Source: a virus
IMG/VR virus record: IMGVR_UViG_3300037486_000319
Location: 1 to 36,949 of that record
Reading direction: 5' to 3' (one strand)
Length of the DNA stretch: 36,949 bases
The notes beneath the pieces were generated by a model. It did no database searches and was not told the origin of the DNA. It was given only the letters and a program-made list of their open reading frames with translations. Numbering within the stretch: the first letter of the stretch is position 1; the number at the start of each line of letters is the position of its first letter. The position numbers and the translations under genes are program-made. Below, one piece after another: positions 16,232 to 24,608 of this stretch.

Positions 16232-18445
16232 ATGGCAGATGAAAAGACCGTTCAAAATTACTCTCTCAGGCAGCTTAAAGACTCGCTTGATTATGCGATA
16301 AACAATTATGATAACCCTGATCCTAAGGAACAGGATATAGCGCATAAAACCCTGATTAAAATGAATCTAGGTCAAGCTGATGCTAACTCGATGAGGTGGG
16401 CGCAACAGCGACTTGAGCAGGATCCAGGGGATGAGGATGCTATCGATACCAGAAACAAAGTTTTTTCCAAGGTAGCATCTAAATATTCAGCAATGCCATC
16501 CGAGGGAGATGAGGGAGCTTCTAATTGGCATAGATTTGTTGCAAAGTCGATACCTGATGAAGATCAGGTTCGTTATCTAACAGCAAAGGGTTATGAATCT
16601 TATAAAATGCCAACTGGTTCTGTAAGGGTTAAAAAACCGGGTGATCTAACCTACACTTATCTCGATCCCTATGGTTTTGATCTAATGGATATGGTCGATA
16701 TCATCCCTGATGCAATCGAGACGGGACTTTCTTTTGCCGCTGAAGGTGGTCTTACAAAGGTAGCTCGAAATATTCCCTTGATAGGTAAATATCTATCAGC
16801 TCCAGGAGCTGCAACGGCAGCAGCAATCGGAGCAGGTGGAGATGTCGTTCGGCAAGGAATATCGATCGCAGCAGGGGGACGAGATAATTATGATCCTGTT
16901 AGATCGTTACAGCAGGGAGCTATTGCAGGGGGAGTTACAGGAACTATTGGCGGTCTTGGAAGACTACTTCCCACGGTTAAGAGTGCGCAGGGTGAAGCGA
17001 ATGCGCTTGTATCTTCACAGATAAAACCTAATGCTAAAGAGATTCAATCAGCAGCAAAACTTATTGGAGCAGAGGCGACTCCTGGAACATTAACGACGAG
17101 TGTTTATCGGCAAAATCTTGAGGATGCTGCAGTAAGATCTCCTAATACTCTCGTGGGTACTCTTACCGGTGAAAGTAAACTTAAAAAGCAGGTAGCAAAA
17201 AACTATGAGGCTATCAATAAATCGGGTGAAAAACTTATCAATGAGATGTCTTATACATCACTGGGAGTTCCAGCCGAGGTGCTCGCAGTTAAAGAGTTAG
17301 CTCAGGATATAGCCAAAGCAGGAGATATCGCCAAAAAGGCAATCTATAGTAAGATAAAACTAAAGGTGGATGATGCAAGCAAACTCTACAATGAATTAGA
17401 AACTGTTCTTGACCGACCAGGATATAAAATCACTCAGACTCCAACGCAGGAGAAAATAACGCAGTTGATGTCTGATTATGAGTTTGATGATCCGGCTCAA
17501 GCATATCTTAAAAAACAGCAAGAAAAACTTCAGAATGTTATTACCCTATCAGATCTTAAAAAGTATAGGACCACGATACTTGCTGATGCCAAGCGTTTTA
17601 AAGAAGATCCGGCGCTATCTAGAGCGACCGCTATGATCTCTGGATCTCTCGATGAGACAAGGGATAAGACATTTGCGGATCTGATCGAATCAAATCTTGC
17701 CAAGTCGCAGGCAAATTTCGTCAAGAATTCTGCTAAGGGTATTCTGCCAAAACAGCAGAGTACAACTGCCGCCATTTTTGTTAAAGAGCAGCAGGATAAA
17801 CTCGCTAAAGCATCGAGTCTATGGAGACAGGCAAATGAGGAACTTGCAAGCGTGATTAAGCGACCTAACGAGCAGCTTAAGGGTGGCGTTAATTATAACC
17901 TTGATAAGCTTGTTAAAGAGTCTCCCGAGAAGGCATTTAAGCAAGTTCTATCATCAGGTGATACAGAAAAAGCTGCATATCTTTTCAAGAAATATCCAGA
18001 TCAGTACATCAATGTATTAAAGACTTCTAAGAGCGAAAAGATTCAGAAGATTATTAAGGATCTTGAGTATAATCAGCAGCGCAGTAAGGCCCCTGGATTT
18101 GCAACTATTGCCGCTATGAAGTCTTTATCTAATGAGGATAAGAATCTTCTTTTAGGTGCTGAATCTCAAAAGATTCACGATGCAATATTGACTTTATATA
18201 GAGAGCAGCCAAGACTTGTCAATGCTTCAGGTACATCTATAAACGAATCTATTATTAAGGGTGAATTTGCGAAAATGAATGCTGAGGCATTTGGAAGATT
18301 TCTGCAGAGGAAATGGTTTGATTGGGGTGGATCTACAGGTGGAACACTCGATAAGATACTCAATAATTTAAATACTAAGACTGGACGAGCTGCAATTCAA
18401 GCTGCGAAACCCAATAAAGATTACATTAGAAAAGAAGGAGAATAG
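16232..18445 (+). CDS. Large internal virion (ejection-type) protein 4
   Basis: A 737-residue protein, the largest in the window. ATG 16232 with AGGCGG before it is chosen; a frame extension to 16154 runs inside the preceding gene. Residues about 175-265 are hydrophobic and Gly/Ala-rich (SAPGAATAAAIGAGGDVVRQ, GAIAGGVTGTIGGLGRLLP), suggesting a membrane-inserting glycine-zipper region. The rest is helical and lysine-rich. Podoviral ejection proteins such as T7 gp15/gp16 or P22 gp16/gp20 have this style. No peptidoglycan hydrolase motif could be recognised. Confidence 0.72.
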   Translation: MADEKTVQNYSLRQLKDSLDYAINNYDNPDPKEQDIAHKTLIKMNLGQADANSMRWAQQRLEQDPGDEDAIDTRNKVFSKVASKYSAMPSEGDEGASNWHRFVAKSIPDEDQVRYLTAKGYESYKMPTGSVRVKKPGDLTYTYLDPYGFDLMDMVDIIPDAIETGLSFAAEGGLTKVARNIPLIGKYLSAPGAATAAAIGAGGDVVRQGISIAAGGRDNYDPVRSLQQGAIAGGVTGTIGGLGRLLPTVKSAQGEANALVSSQIKPNAKEIQSAAKLIGAEATPGTLTTSVYRQNLEDAAVRSPNTLVGTLTGESKLKKQVAKNYEAINKSGEKLINEMSYTSLGVPAEVLAVKELAQDIAKAGDIAKKAIYSKIKLKVDDASKLYNELETVLDRPGYKITQTPTQEKITQLMSDYEFDDPAQAYLKKQQEKLQNVITLSDLKKYRTTILADAKRFKEDPALSRATAMISGSLDETRDKTFADLIESNLAKSQANFVKNSAKGILPKQQSTTAAIFVKEQQDKLAKASSLWRQANEELASVIKRPNEQLKGGVNYNLDKLVKESPEKAFKQVLSSGDTEKAAYLFKKYPDQYINVLKTSKSEKIQKIIKDLEYNQQRSKAPGFATIAAMKSLSNEDKNLLLGAESQKIHDAILTLYREQPRLVNASGTSINESIIKGEFAKMNAEAFGRFLQRKWFDWGGSTGGTLDKILNNLNTKTGRAAIQAAKPNKDYIRKEGE

Positions 18446-18447
18446 TA

Positions 18448-19581
18448 ATGGCATCACCAAGTGTAACTTATGTTTTTGTAAACGGTACAACTGCAGATGC
18501 GAACGCTGTAAATCAAAATTTCACAGACCTTATTTCAGCTATGACGGATGCCAGCAAGTCATTTTCTATTGATGCTCTCACCGTGGCAGGAGCATTAACT
18601 GCTAACGGTAATGTAACTCTCGGTAATGCAACGTCTGATTCTATCGGAGTAGTTGGATCTTTTGTTTTCAATGATGCTGGATCTGACGTAGATGCTCGAT
18701 TTGAGGGAGATACTGATGCAAATCTAATTTATGTAGATGCAAGTACTGATCGTATTGGTATTGGCACTGATACTCCAGCTACAAAATTACATATTAAAAA
18801 TGCTTCTTCTAGTGGAATTGCAACAAGAACAGAATGTATCGATGCTGCTGGTTTTGCAGCTTTTCAAGTGTACGGTAATGCTAACGTTAGTGGATTTGGA
18901 CAATTGAATAGTAGTAATTCCACCTATGGTGCGGGTTTTCAAGGATGGAGTTATTTAGGTCCAGTTACAAACACTGGATTATTATTTTTAAGAAATAATG
19001 CTGTAACAGGTTTAATAAATACATCAGATAACTGGTCATTTGGAGCAGGTTCTGGAGAATCAAATACCAAGATGTCTATTTATCAGAGTGGATCAAACTC
19101 AGGTATTCAAATAGCTCATTATGCTTCAACTAGTTCAGCAACTTTACTTTATCTAAATGCAGGTCTTGCAAGTGGAGCTTTATCATCAGGGAATTTCATT
19201 TATTGTGCTGATGGTGGAGGTGCTCAATTCAAAGTGACTGGTCAGGGCATAATTTATGCACAAAATACTACAGTTCAATCTATTTCAGATATTACGACAA
19301 AAGAAAATATCAGGGATTTAGATAAAGGACTTGATACAATTCTTGCTTTGAGACCTCGTCGTTTTGATTTTAAACCAGGATGGGGAGCTAGTCGGAAAAA
19401 TGTTATGGGTTTTATAGCTCAAGAAGCAGAAAAATTTGTTCCAGAGATCGTCGACGAGACTGAATTTAATAAAGAAACTGGTGAGAAGAAAAAAACAATT
19501 GGTACAACTGATTTAATACCTGTTGTAGTTAAAGCTATTCAAGAACTGAAAAAAGAGATTGATATTTTAAAGGCTCGTTAA
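18448..19581 (+). CDS. Tail fibre/spike with C-terminal S74 chaperone domain
   Basis: A 377-residue protein with a strong site (AGAAGGAGAATA) before ATG 18448. The N-terminus begins as many phage fibres do (SVTYVFVNGTTADANAVNQN, which binds or trimerises). The middle is a repetitive Asn/Gly/Ser-rich beta region with TLGNATSDS and DRIGIGTDTPATKLHI, typical of trimeric fibres. The end, from about residue 279, is the intramolecular chaperone autoprocessing domain (SDITTKENIRDLDKGLD, GFIAQEAEKFVPEIV, TTDLIPVVVKAIQELK). The Ser and Asp of QSISD are expected at the self-cleavage site. It is the likely host-recognition protein and the last virion gene before the sugar cassette. Confidence 0.9.
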   Translation: MASPSVTYVFVNGTTADANAVNQNFTDLISAMTDASKSFSIDALTVAGALTANGNVTLGNATSDSIGVVGSFVFNDAGSDVDARFEGDTDANLIYVDASTDRIGIGTDTPATKLHIKNASSSGIATRTECIDAAGFAAFQVYGNANVSGFGQLNSSNSTYGAGFQGWSYLGPVTNTGLLFLRNNAVTGLINTSDNWSFGAGSGESNTKMSIYQSGSNSGIQIAHYASTSSATLLYLNAGLASGALSSGNFIYCADGGGAQFKVTGQGIIYAQNTTVQSISDITTKENIRDLDKGLDTILALRPRRFDFKPGWGASRKNVMGFIAQEAEKFVPEIVDETEFNKETGEKKKTIGTTDLIPVVVKAIQELKKEIDILKAR

Positions 19582-19594
19582 TATGATGAGCCTT
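19570..19594 (+). terminator. Possible terminator or attenuator between fibre and sugar cassette
   Basis: A 7-bp stem, AAGGCTC/GAGCCTT, with an 11-base loop that spans the fibre stop codon. Only a weak T-run (TATATT) follows, so termination may be partial. It separates virion genes from the sugar biosynthesis genes. Confidence 0.4.
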
Positions 19595-19627
19595 ATATTC
19601 CACGAATTATTGTTTAGGATATTTTAA

Positions 19628-20512
19628 ATGCAGAAAATTGTTGTTATCACGGGTGCTACCGGCACCCTTGGCTCCCGTCTCATGGCTTATCACGCTGCGC
19701 AGGGTGATATTATTTTTGCACTGTCTCGCTGCGATCATAAAATAAGCATGTGGCAGAAGACATTTCCACGAGTGAATTGGTGTTTAGGAGATATTAGAAA
19801 TGACCTGAACGGAGTAATTCCACCCATTGCTAATATCGTCTATCATTGCGCAGCTCTAAAACATGTTGATAAAGGTGAGATGTACCCCAACCAGTATCAT
19901 GCTGTAAACTATGAAGGTACTCTTAACGTTTTCCACCATATTAAAACTGATAAGTTTGTGTATTTTTCTACAGATAAAGCAGTGCTACCCATAAACTTCT
20001 ATGGTATGAGTAAAGGTATTGCTGAGAAACATCTTTTATCTATTAAGAAAGCTTCTAATAAGAATATCTACATATTTAGATGGGGGAATATAATTGGATC
20101 ACAGGGTTCCGCTATCCATGGATTTGTCGATTCAATTATGAATGATCGTCCAGTTTCAATAACTAATCCTAATATGACAAGATTTTGGCTTAAAATTGAA
20201 GATGCAATCAAGTTTGTTACCGACACTGTAGACAATGAAATAAGAAATAGTGTTATTAATGATGTACTGATTCATCCTCACATAAAATCTGCTCATGTAC
20301 TCGATCTCATTGCATGCATATCAAATATTTTAGGCAGAGAATATAAGTACGAAATTACTGGTGTTCGTCCAGGTGAGAAGATCCACGAGCATCTTAAAAG
20401 TGATCATGATAGCTGCCTCAGCAGTGATCAAGCTGAAAAATATACAATGGAAGAACTAAGAGAACTTATCGAGCCTACGGTTATCAAAATAGTTTCGGAG
20501 TATAAAATATGA
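19628..20512 (+). CDS. PseB-like UDP-GlcNAc 4,6-dehydratase (extended SDR)
   Basis: A 294-residue extended short-chain dehydrogenase. The NAD(P) loop is TGATGTLG (8-15). HCAALKHVD (73-81), with the downstream YEGTLNV, is the signature of the CapD/FlaA1/PseB group. STDKAVLP (114-121) and Y125GMSK129 give the catalytic Asp, Lys and Tyr. The C-terminus has GVRPGEKIHEHL, another hallmark. PseB converts UDP-GlcNAc to a 4-keto-6-deoxy sugar, the first step to pseudaminic acid; FlaA1-type paralogues serve other sugars, so the exact product is inferred. AGGA precedes the start. The stop overlaps the next gene by ATGA. Confidence 0.88.
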   Translation: MQKIVVITGATGTLGSRLMAYHAAQGDIIFALSRCDHKISMWQKTFPRVNWCLGDIRNDLNGVIPPIANIVYHCAALKHVDKGEMYPNQYHAVNYEGTLNVFHHIKTDKFVYFSTDKAVLPINFYGMSKGIAEKHLLSIKKASNKNIYIFRWGNIIGSQGSAIHGFVDSIMNDRPVSITNPNMTRFWLKIEDAIKFVTDTVDNEIRNSVINDVLIHPHIKSAHVLDLIACISNILGREYKYEITGVRPGEKIHEHLKSDHDSCLSSDQAEKYTMEELRELIEPTVIKIVSEYKI

Positions 20513-20802
20513 TTATCTTAGAAGCTGTTATCCTTGTTTTATTCATTGTCTATGTAGTGCTTTCCTTTGGTCTTTTGGTTCATTTAAATAAAAAAATTAG
20601 GTTAGCTGAAGATGACCTACAGTATTGGAAAGAGCATGCATATAAATATTTATCTGAAAGAGACGAGGCTCTAAAAAAGATTAAACATTCTGGAAATGTA
20701 ATTGAAATTCTCAGAGATATTCAACAAGGCGGTGCAGTTTTAGAAGTCATCAGGGTAGATAAGAATGACATATTTTTTCACAATGGGAGCGTGAATAGAT
20801 GA
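20509..20802 (+). CDS. Small single-pass membrane protein with coiled coil
   Basis: A 97-residue protein whose ATG overlaps the preceding stop (ATGA) and whose stop overlaps the next start (ATGA). Residues 2-25 form a membrane helix (ILEAVILVLFIVYVVLSFGL); residues 30-70 are a charged coiled coil (KIRLAEDDLQYWKEHAYKYL). No family is recognised. Tight coupling within the sugar cassette suggests a role there, for example as membrane anchor or scaffold for the enzymes, but a lysis role cannot be excluded. Confidence 0.75.
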   Translation: MIILEAVILVLFIVYVVLSFGLLVHLNKKIRLAEDDLQYWKEHAYKYLSERDEALKKIKHSGNVIEILRDIQQGGAVLEVIRVDKNDIFFHNGSVNR

Positions 20803-21395
20803 AAAAAGTCGCTGTGGTTGGTGCCAGTGGAAATATGGGACGACGCTATGCTCTTATTCTTGAGCAGCATTGCAATATTGAGGTGGTGCGAATCGAACTT
20901 GATGCCTATAAAGATCCGAAAGAATGCGATGGGATCATAATAGCTACTCCTACACCAAATCATGTTGAGATGATCAATTTTTATAGACGGTTTAATAAGC
21001 CTATTTTATGCGAAAAACCTATCTGTAAACACCTAAAAACTTTGGAAGCTATTTTGTCGATACCAGATTTAGATCTATCGATGATAAATCAGTATGAATT
21101 TCTTAATTTAGAGGATCTAGAAGGTGATACTTATTACAACTATTATAAGACAGGAAACGATAGTCTGCTGTGGGATTGCATAAACATTATTGGTTTGGCA
21201 AGGGGAAACTATAAGATAGAAAATAATTCTGTCATTTGGAGATGCGTATTAAATGGAAGATCGCTTGATCAAAGGGATATCGATTTTGCATATATTAAAA
21301 ATATCTCGGAATGGGTATGTGGCTGGAGAAATAAAGACTATATTTTAGGCGCTCATAAAAAAGTAATGGAGGTTCTTGATGGTAAAGCGAGTTAG
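20799..21395 (+). CDS. Compact Gfo/Idh/MocA-type oxidoreductase
   Basis: A 198-residue protein, clearly shorter than the 330 or more residues usual for this family. The N-terminus is a Rossmann fold (KKVAVVGASGNMGRR), then GIIIATPTPNHVEMI and the family motif CEKPI (EKP), which carries the catalytic lysine region. The C-terminal substrate domain is reduced to about 100 residues (WDCINIIGLARGN, DYILGAHKKVMEVL). Enzymes of this type occur in bacterial NulO and flagellin-glycan loci, reducing or oxidising sugar intermediates. The step here is unknown. The reading frame is intact, so it is a compact form rather than a broken gene. Confidence 0.8.
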   Translation: MKKVAVVGASGNMGRRYALILEQHCNIEVVRIELDAYKDPKECDGIIIATPTPNHVEMINFYRRFNKPILCEKPICKHLKTLEAILSIPDLDLSMINQYEFLNLEDLEGDTYYNYYKTGNDSLLWDCINIIGLARGNYKIENNSVIWRCVLNGRSLDQRDIDFAYIKNISEWVCGWRNKDYILGAHKKVMEVLDGKAS

Positions 21396-22116
21396 AAAGC
21401 GTGTTGCTATTGCTATTCAGGCTCGACTTGCATCCACTAGATTTCCTGAGAAGTCTGTAAAACCCATTTCTGAAACAGGGATGTCAAGCGTAACGAGCCT
21501 CATCCAAAATTGTAGGATTTGCGCAGATCATGTCGGGGTTAAAAGAGATCCTAATACTGATGTATCAGTCGATGTATGGGTTCTAGTTCCCGAGAATGAA
21601 CTTGAGTTCTGGAGCGAGTTTCTTGCTCATAAGCATGTACGTGTGCATGGTGGCTCGCCAACTAACGTTTTATCGAGATACACAGATCTTATGCAATATC
21701 GGTATGACTACATTATGAGGCTCACTGCAGATTGTCCTAATGTTCCAAATCTCGCTATGAATAAAGCGATCTGGACTGCAATTTATCACGATCTAGATTA
21801 TTGCTCTAACGTCTGGGAAGACTATAGAACTTGTCCGGACGGGCACGATATCGAAGTTATGTCATTTAAAGCCATGGCGTGGCTGAGTGAGAATTCTGAT
21901 CTCGATAAATACAAGGAGCATGTGACGCTCGCACTTCGTGAGATGCTGCCAAAAACTCTGCAAAAAGGATGTTTAGTTACCAAGGAAGATTTGAGCCATA
22001 TTAAACTTTGTATTGATACTGAAGATGAATACAAGCAAGCTTGCGAACGCTTTGGCTCGGCATATAAAAAACGCAAGGGAGCTATAGATAAAGGGTTATA
22101 CGTCTATGAATACTAA
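21379..22116 (+). CDS. SpsF/PseF-like cytidylyltransferase
   Basis: A 245-residue nucleotidyltransferase. ATG 21379 follows ATGGAGG (21366-21372); an in-frame TTG sits one codon upstream. Motifs of the CMP-Kdo/CMP-NeuAc synthetase (SpsF) group are visible: IAIQARLASTRFPEKSVKP at the nucleotide-binding start, HGGSPTNVLSRY, MRLTADCPNVPN, CPDGHDIEVMS and KEHVTLALRE. Such enzymes activate a nonulosonic acid as its CMP-sugar. The substrate is inferred from the NeuB-like and PseB-like genes in the same genome. It overlaps the oxidoreductase gene by 17 bases. Confidence 0.85.
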   Translation: MVKRVRKRVAIAIQARLASTRFPEKSVKPISETGMSSVTSLIQNCRICADHVGVKRDPNTDVSVDVWVLVPENELEFWSEFLAHKHVRVHGGSPTNVLSRYTDLMQYRYDYIMRLTADCPNVPNLAMNKAIWTAIYHDLDYCSNVWEDYRTCPDGHDIEVMSFKAMAWLSENSDLDKYKEHVTLALREMLPKTLQKGCLVTKEDLSHIKLCIDTEDEYKQACERFGSAYKKRKGAIDKGLYVYEY

Positions 22117-23338
22117 ATCGTGGTATGATCGGTCTCGGCAATGCATTGCGCAGGGAGCGCTAACGAACTCAAAACATCCATCTACTGATGTTTTAGGTGT
22201 ATTTCCAACTCACTTTGAAAGGGGTTATGGACCTTACCTCTATGTTGATGATAGCCATAGATATCTTGATTTTGTGGCTGGTCTTGGAGCGATTAATCTA
22301 GGTTATGGAAACGAGCAGCTTGAAACTGAAGTTGCAAAAGTGCAGCGAAATGGTGGATGCATATCTGGTAATACGCAGCAAGAAATAATTACTGCAGAGA
22401 AAGTTAAATCAGTTTTTCACTGGTGCGATAGAGTTAAATTCTTAAACGATGGGACCGAGGCATGTATGGCAGCTATTCGCATGGCTCGGGCTTTTACTGG
22501 TAAAAAGTGGGTTCTGTGGGAAGGATATCACGGTTGGTATGATGAGGCGACAGCATGGAATTCTAATGCTGTAGGAACTCCGCTTGGGCACTATTTTTTA
22601 AATCTAAATGAGTGGTTGAATAATAAAGAGTCAGATCCATGTGTATTTGATATTAGCGATATTGCAGCAATCATAGTTGAGCCAGTGATGATCGATGACT
22701 CTCGTGAAAGAATCGATTTTCTAAAAAGACTGCGTGAATTTTGCGATAGTAACAATATCATCCTCATTTTTGATGAAGTCGTCACTGGCATGCGCTATCC
22801 GTCTCTTTCAGTCGCAAAGCATTGGTCGATATATCCCGATCTGATCTGTCTCGGCAAAGCGTGTGCAAATGGGTATAAAATAGGCATGGTCGCTGGCAGG
22901 GCTGATATTCTCGACAGCAATTACTTTGTTTCTGGAACTTATTTCGGGCATATTCCCACGCTCAAAGCGACTGAAGTTTGCATGCATCTTAGCAAGCACG
23001 ATTCGAAATATAATGTCACTGATCTCAATGAAACTGCGCTTGGAATGAAAGATCGCTTTAATCTAATGGAGCCAGATATAATTAAAATGGTCGGGTGGGG
23101 AGCCAGGATGAATTTCGAAGGCTCGTGGGAGAATATCGCACTGTTTCGGCAAATCATGATCGAGGCAAGAATCTTCACAAAAACAACTTTCTTTATGAAC
23201 CATGCCACAAAGCACCATACTGAAGATTTTATCCTCGTAGCTTCATATGCGCTGCAGTCGATCAAACACGGAACGATTAAGCTGAAGGGTTCATTACCCA
23301 ATAAACCCGTCGCACAGATTGCAAGGGAGCGCTCATGA
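22106..23338 (+). CDS. Class III PLP-dependent aminotransferase (GSA aminomutase-like)
   Basis: A 410-residue full-length fold-type I enzyme. Seen: YVDDSHRYLDFVAGLGAINLGY at the start, FLNDGTEACMAAIRMARAFTG, EGYHGWYDE, AAIIVEPVM, IFDEVVTGMRY and LGKACANG, with K251 as the expected Schiff-base lysine. Homology is to glutamate-1-semialdehyde aminomutase-type enzymes, which in sugar loci act as amino transferases. Canonical pseudaminic acid synthesis uses the DegT-type PseC, so this is an unusual replacement if it serves the same step. It overlaps the cytidylyltransferase gene by 11 bases and the acetyltransferase by 4 (ATGA). Confidence 0.88.
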   Translation: MNTKSWYDRSRQCIAQGALTNSKHPSTDVLGVFPTHFERGYGPYLYVDDSHRYLDFVAGLGAINLGYGNEQLETEVAKVQRNGGCISGNTQQEIITAEKVKSVFHWCDRVKFLNDGTEACMAAIRMARAFTGKKWVLWEGYHGWYDEATAWNSNAVGTPLGHYFLNLNEWLNNKESDPCVFDISDIAAIIVEPVMIDDSRERIDFLKRLREFCDSNNIILIFDEVVTGMRYPSLSVAKHWSIYPDLICLGKACANGYKIGMVAGRADILDSNYFVSGTYFGHIPTLKATEVCMHLSKHDSKYNVTDLNETALGMKDRFNLMEPDIIKMVGWGARMNFEGSWENIALFRQIMIEARIFTKTTFFMNHATKHHTEDFILVASYALQSIKHGTIKLKGSLPNKPVAQIARERS

Positions 23339-23883
23339 TCGATTTTGGACATATGATCACTCTGGATACGCTCAACTATCCTATTACACCAATTATCAGG
23401 GAGTGGAGAAACAACTATAATATCTGGAAGTGGTGTCGGCAGAACGATCTTATCAGTCAAGATAGCCATCAAAAATGGAGCGAATCACTGAGAGACAGAA
23501 GTGATGTTAAAATGTATGCAATTAAAAACAATATAACGGTCGTTGGCGTCTGTGGTCTGACAGATATCGATAGAATCAACCAGCGAGCAGAATTCTCGCT
23601 CTATATTAATTCTGATCATCAAGGGCAGGGCTACGGCAAGTCAGCACTAAAAACACTCATTGCTCACGGTTTTATGAGTCAGAATCTAAATGTGATATGG
23701 GGTGAAACATTTGAGGGAAACCCTGCCTACGATATGTTTTTAAAACTTGGTATGAAACACGAGGGGACTCGCAGACAGTTCTATTATAAAGAAGGAAATT
23801 TCATTGACGCTCATTTGGTTTCTATAACAAAGCAAGAATATAGGGAGCAAAATTGGATAAAAACACAATGCTTGGAGCCATAA
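23335..23883 (+). CDS. GNAT N-acetyltransferase (PseH/RimJ-like)
   Basis: A 182-residue GNAT enzyme. The acetyl-CoA loop motif is HQGQGYGKSAL (Q/RxxGxG/A type), preceded by AEFSLYIN and followed by GETFEGNPAYDMFLKLGMKHEG, the end of the fold. PseH acetylates the 4-amino group of the pseudaminic precursor; RimJ-type relatives act on proteins. Clustering with the aminotransferase argues for an amino-sugar substrate. The ATG overlaps the aminotransferase stop. Confidence 0.85.
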   Translation: MIDFGHMITLDTLNYPITPIIREWRNNYNIWKWCRQNDLISQDSHQKWSESLRDRSDVKMYAIKNNITVVGVCGLTDIDRINQRAEFSLYINSDHQGQGYGKSALKTLIAHGFMSQNLNVIWGETFEGNPAYDMFLKLGMKHEGTRRQFYYKEGNFIDAHLVSITKQEYREQNWIKTQCLEP

Positions 23884-24116
23884 TTGTAGCTTATTTAATA
23901 GGGCTACCTTTCTATCTGTGGTACTGCATCTATCAAGTTAATAAAATGTTTTGGAGTAAAAGAAATATTGATAAAAGTATCCCTATTGTAAAAACTGCCA
24001 AAATCACTCCAATAAAAGAAGCTAAGTACGAGCCTCGTGCAGGTGGAAAAATTAAATTTAAACCCGTCGTAAAGACCGACGCTAATTTGTATGAACTTGA
24101 AAATAACCCTCAATAA
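23853..24116 (+). CDS. Small single-pass membrane protein
   Basis: An 87-residue protein with a TTG start preceded by AGGGAG; ATG 23868 is an alternative. Residues 6-25 form a membrane helix (MLGAIIVAYLIGLPFYLWYC). The rest is lysine-rich and cytoplasmic or periplasmic. It overlaps the acetyltransferase gene by 31 bases. A holin or spanin-like role is possible, given the two following small genes; no family is recognised. Confidence 0.65.
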   Translation: MDKNTMLGAIIVAYLIGLPFYLWYCIYQVNKMFWSKRNIDKSIPIVKTAKITPIKEAKYEPRAGGKIKFKPVVKTDANLYELENNPQ

Positions 24117-24175
24117 CGTTAGAATCATAACGAGCTAACAATCGGTACACTCCTAGATCATTTGAGGCGGCAGCT

Positions 24176-24427
24176 ATGGAAATCCCACTTCCAGAAGTTC
24201 TAAGCGCTGGAAGCGCTGTAGTTGCCACCTCGATTGCATTTTCTCGTATGTTCTTTACTCGCATAGCTCACCTTGAAAATATCCTGTCTGTTTCAATTCA
24301 AAAACTCAACGACACGGTCGTCGAACTTGATAAAAGACTTGCAGTAAATAGCTGCATTATAGATAAATTTTTAGAGGAAGGATGCCATGGAACTAAACGA
24401 AACAAAGCATCTCATCGATGCGATTAA
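24176..24427 (+). CDS. Putative holin-like small membrane protein
   Basis: An 83-residue protein with a membrane helix (VLSAGSAVVATSIAFSRMFF, residues 8-27) followed by a coiled coil (ENILSVSIQKLNDTVVELDK) and a Cys-containing tail. Single-helix plus coiled-coil architecture occurs in XhlA-type and other holin partners. GAGGCGG precedes the ATG. It is the most holin-like gene, but the amidase is located elsewhere (29581-30009), so a lysis role is inferred weakly. Confidence 0.6.
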   Translation: MEIPLPEVLSAGSAVVATSIAFSRMFFTRIAHLENILSVSIQKLNDTVVELDKRLAVNSCIIDKFLEEGCHGTKRNKASHRCD

Positions 24428-24608
24428 GAACGACATTATTGAGCTGCTTTCTATTGATTACGAGCAGGTATCAGCCGAGCTTTCTGATCTCGATGCAGAG
24501 GAGAAAAAAGAACTTCTGATACTTGTAGGTGGAGGGATTATTGATATTCTTGCAAGCGTAAAACTAGGGCCGTTAGCGATAGTTAAAATGCTTGGTGCTT
24601 TCAAGTAG
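24387..24608 (+). CDS. Small hypothetical protein, end of rightward operon
   Basis: A 73-residue protein with a strong site (GAGGAAGGATGCC) before ATG 24387, overlapping the upstream gene by 41 bases. The N-terminal two thirds are acidic and helical (VSAELSDLDAEEKKELLILV). The end is moderately hydrophobic (GGIIDILASVKLGPLAIVKML) and could associate with the membrane. No family is recognised. It overlaps the last leftward gene by 36 bases. Confidence 0.6.
   Translation: MELNETKHLIDAIKNDIIELLSIDYEQVSAELSDLDAEEKKELLILVGGGIIDILASVKLGPLAIVKMLGAFK

Noticed and set aside
22939-23472. 177-codon minus-strand frame opposite aminotransferase and acetyltransferase genes
   Set aside because: Antisense to two clear enzymes; composition is that of a shadow frame.
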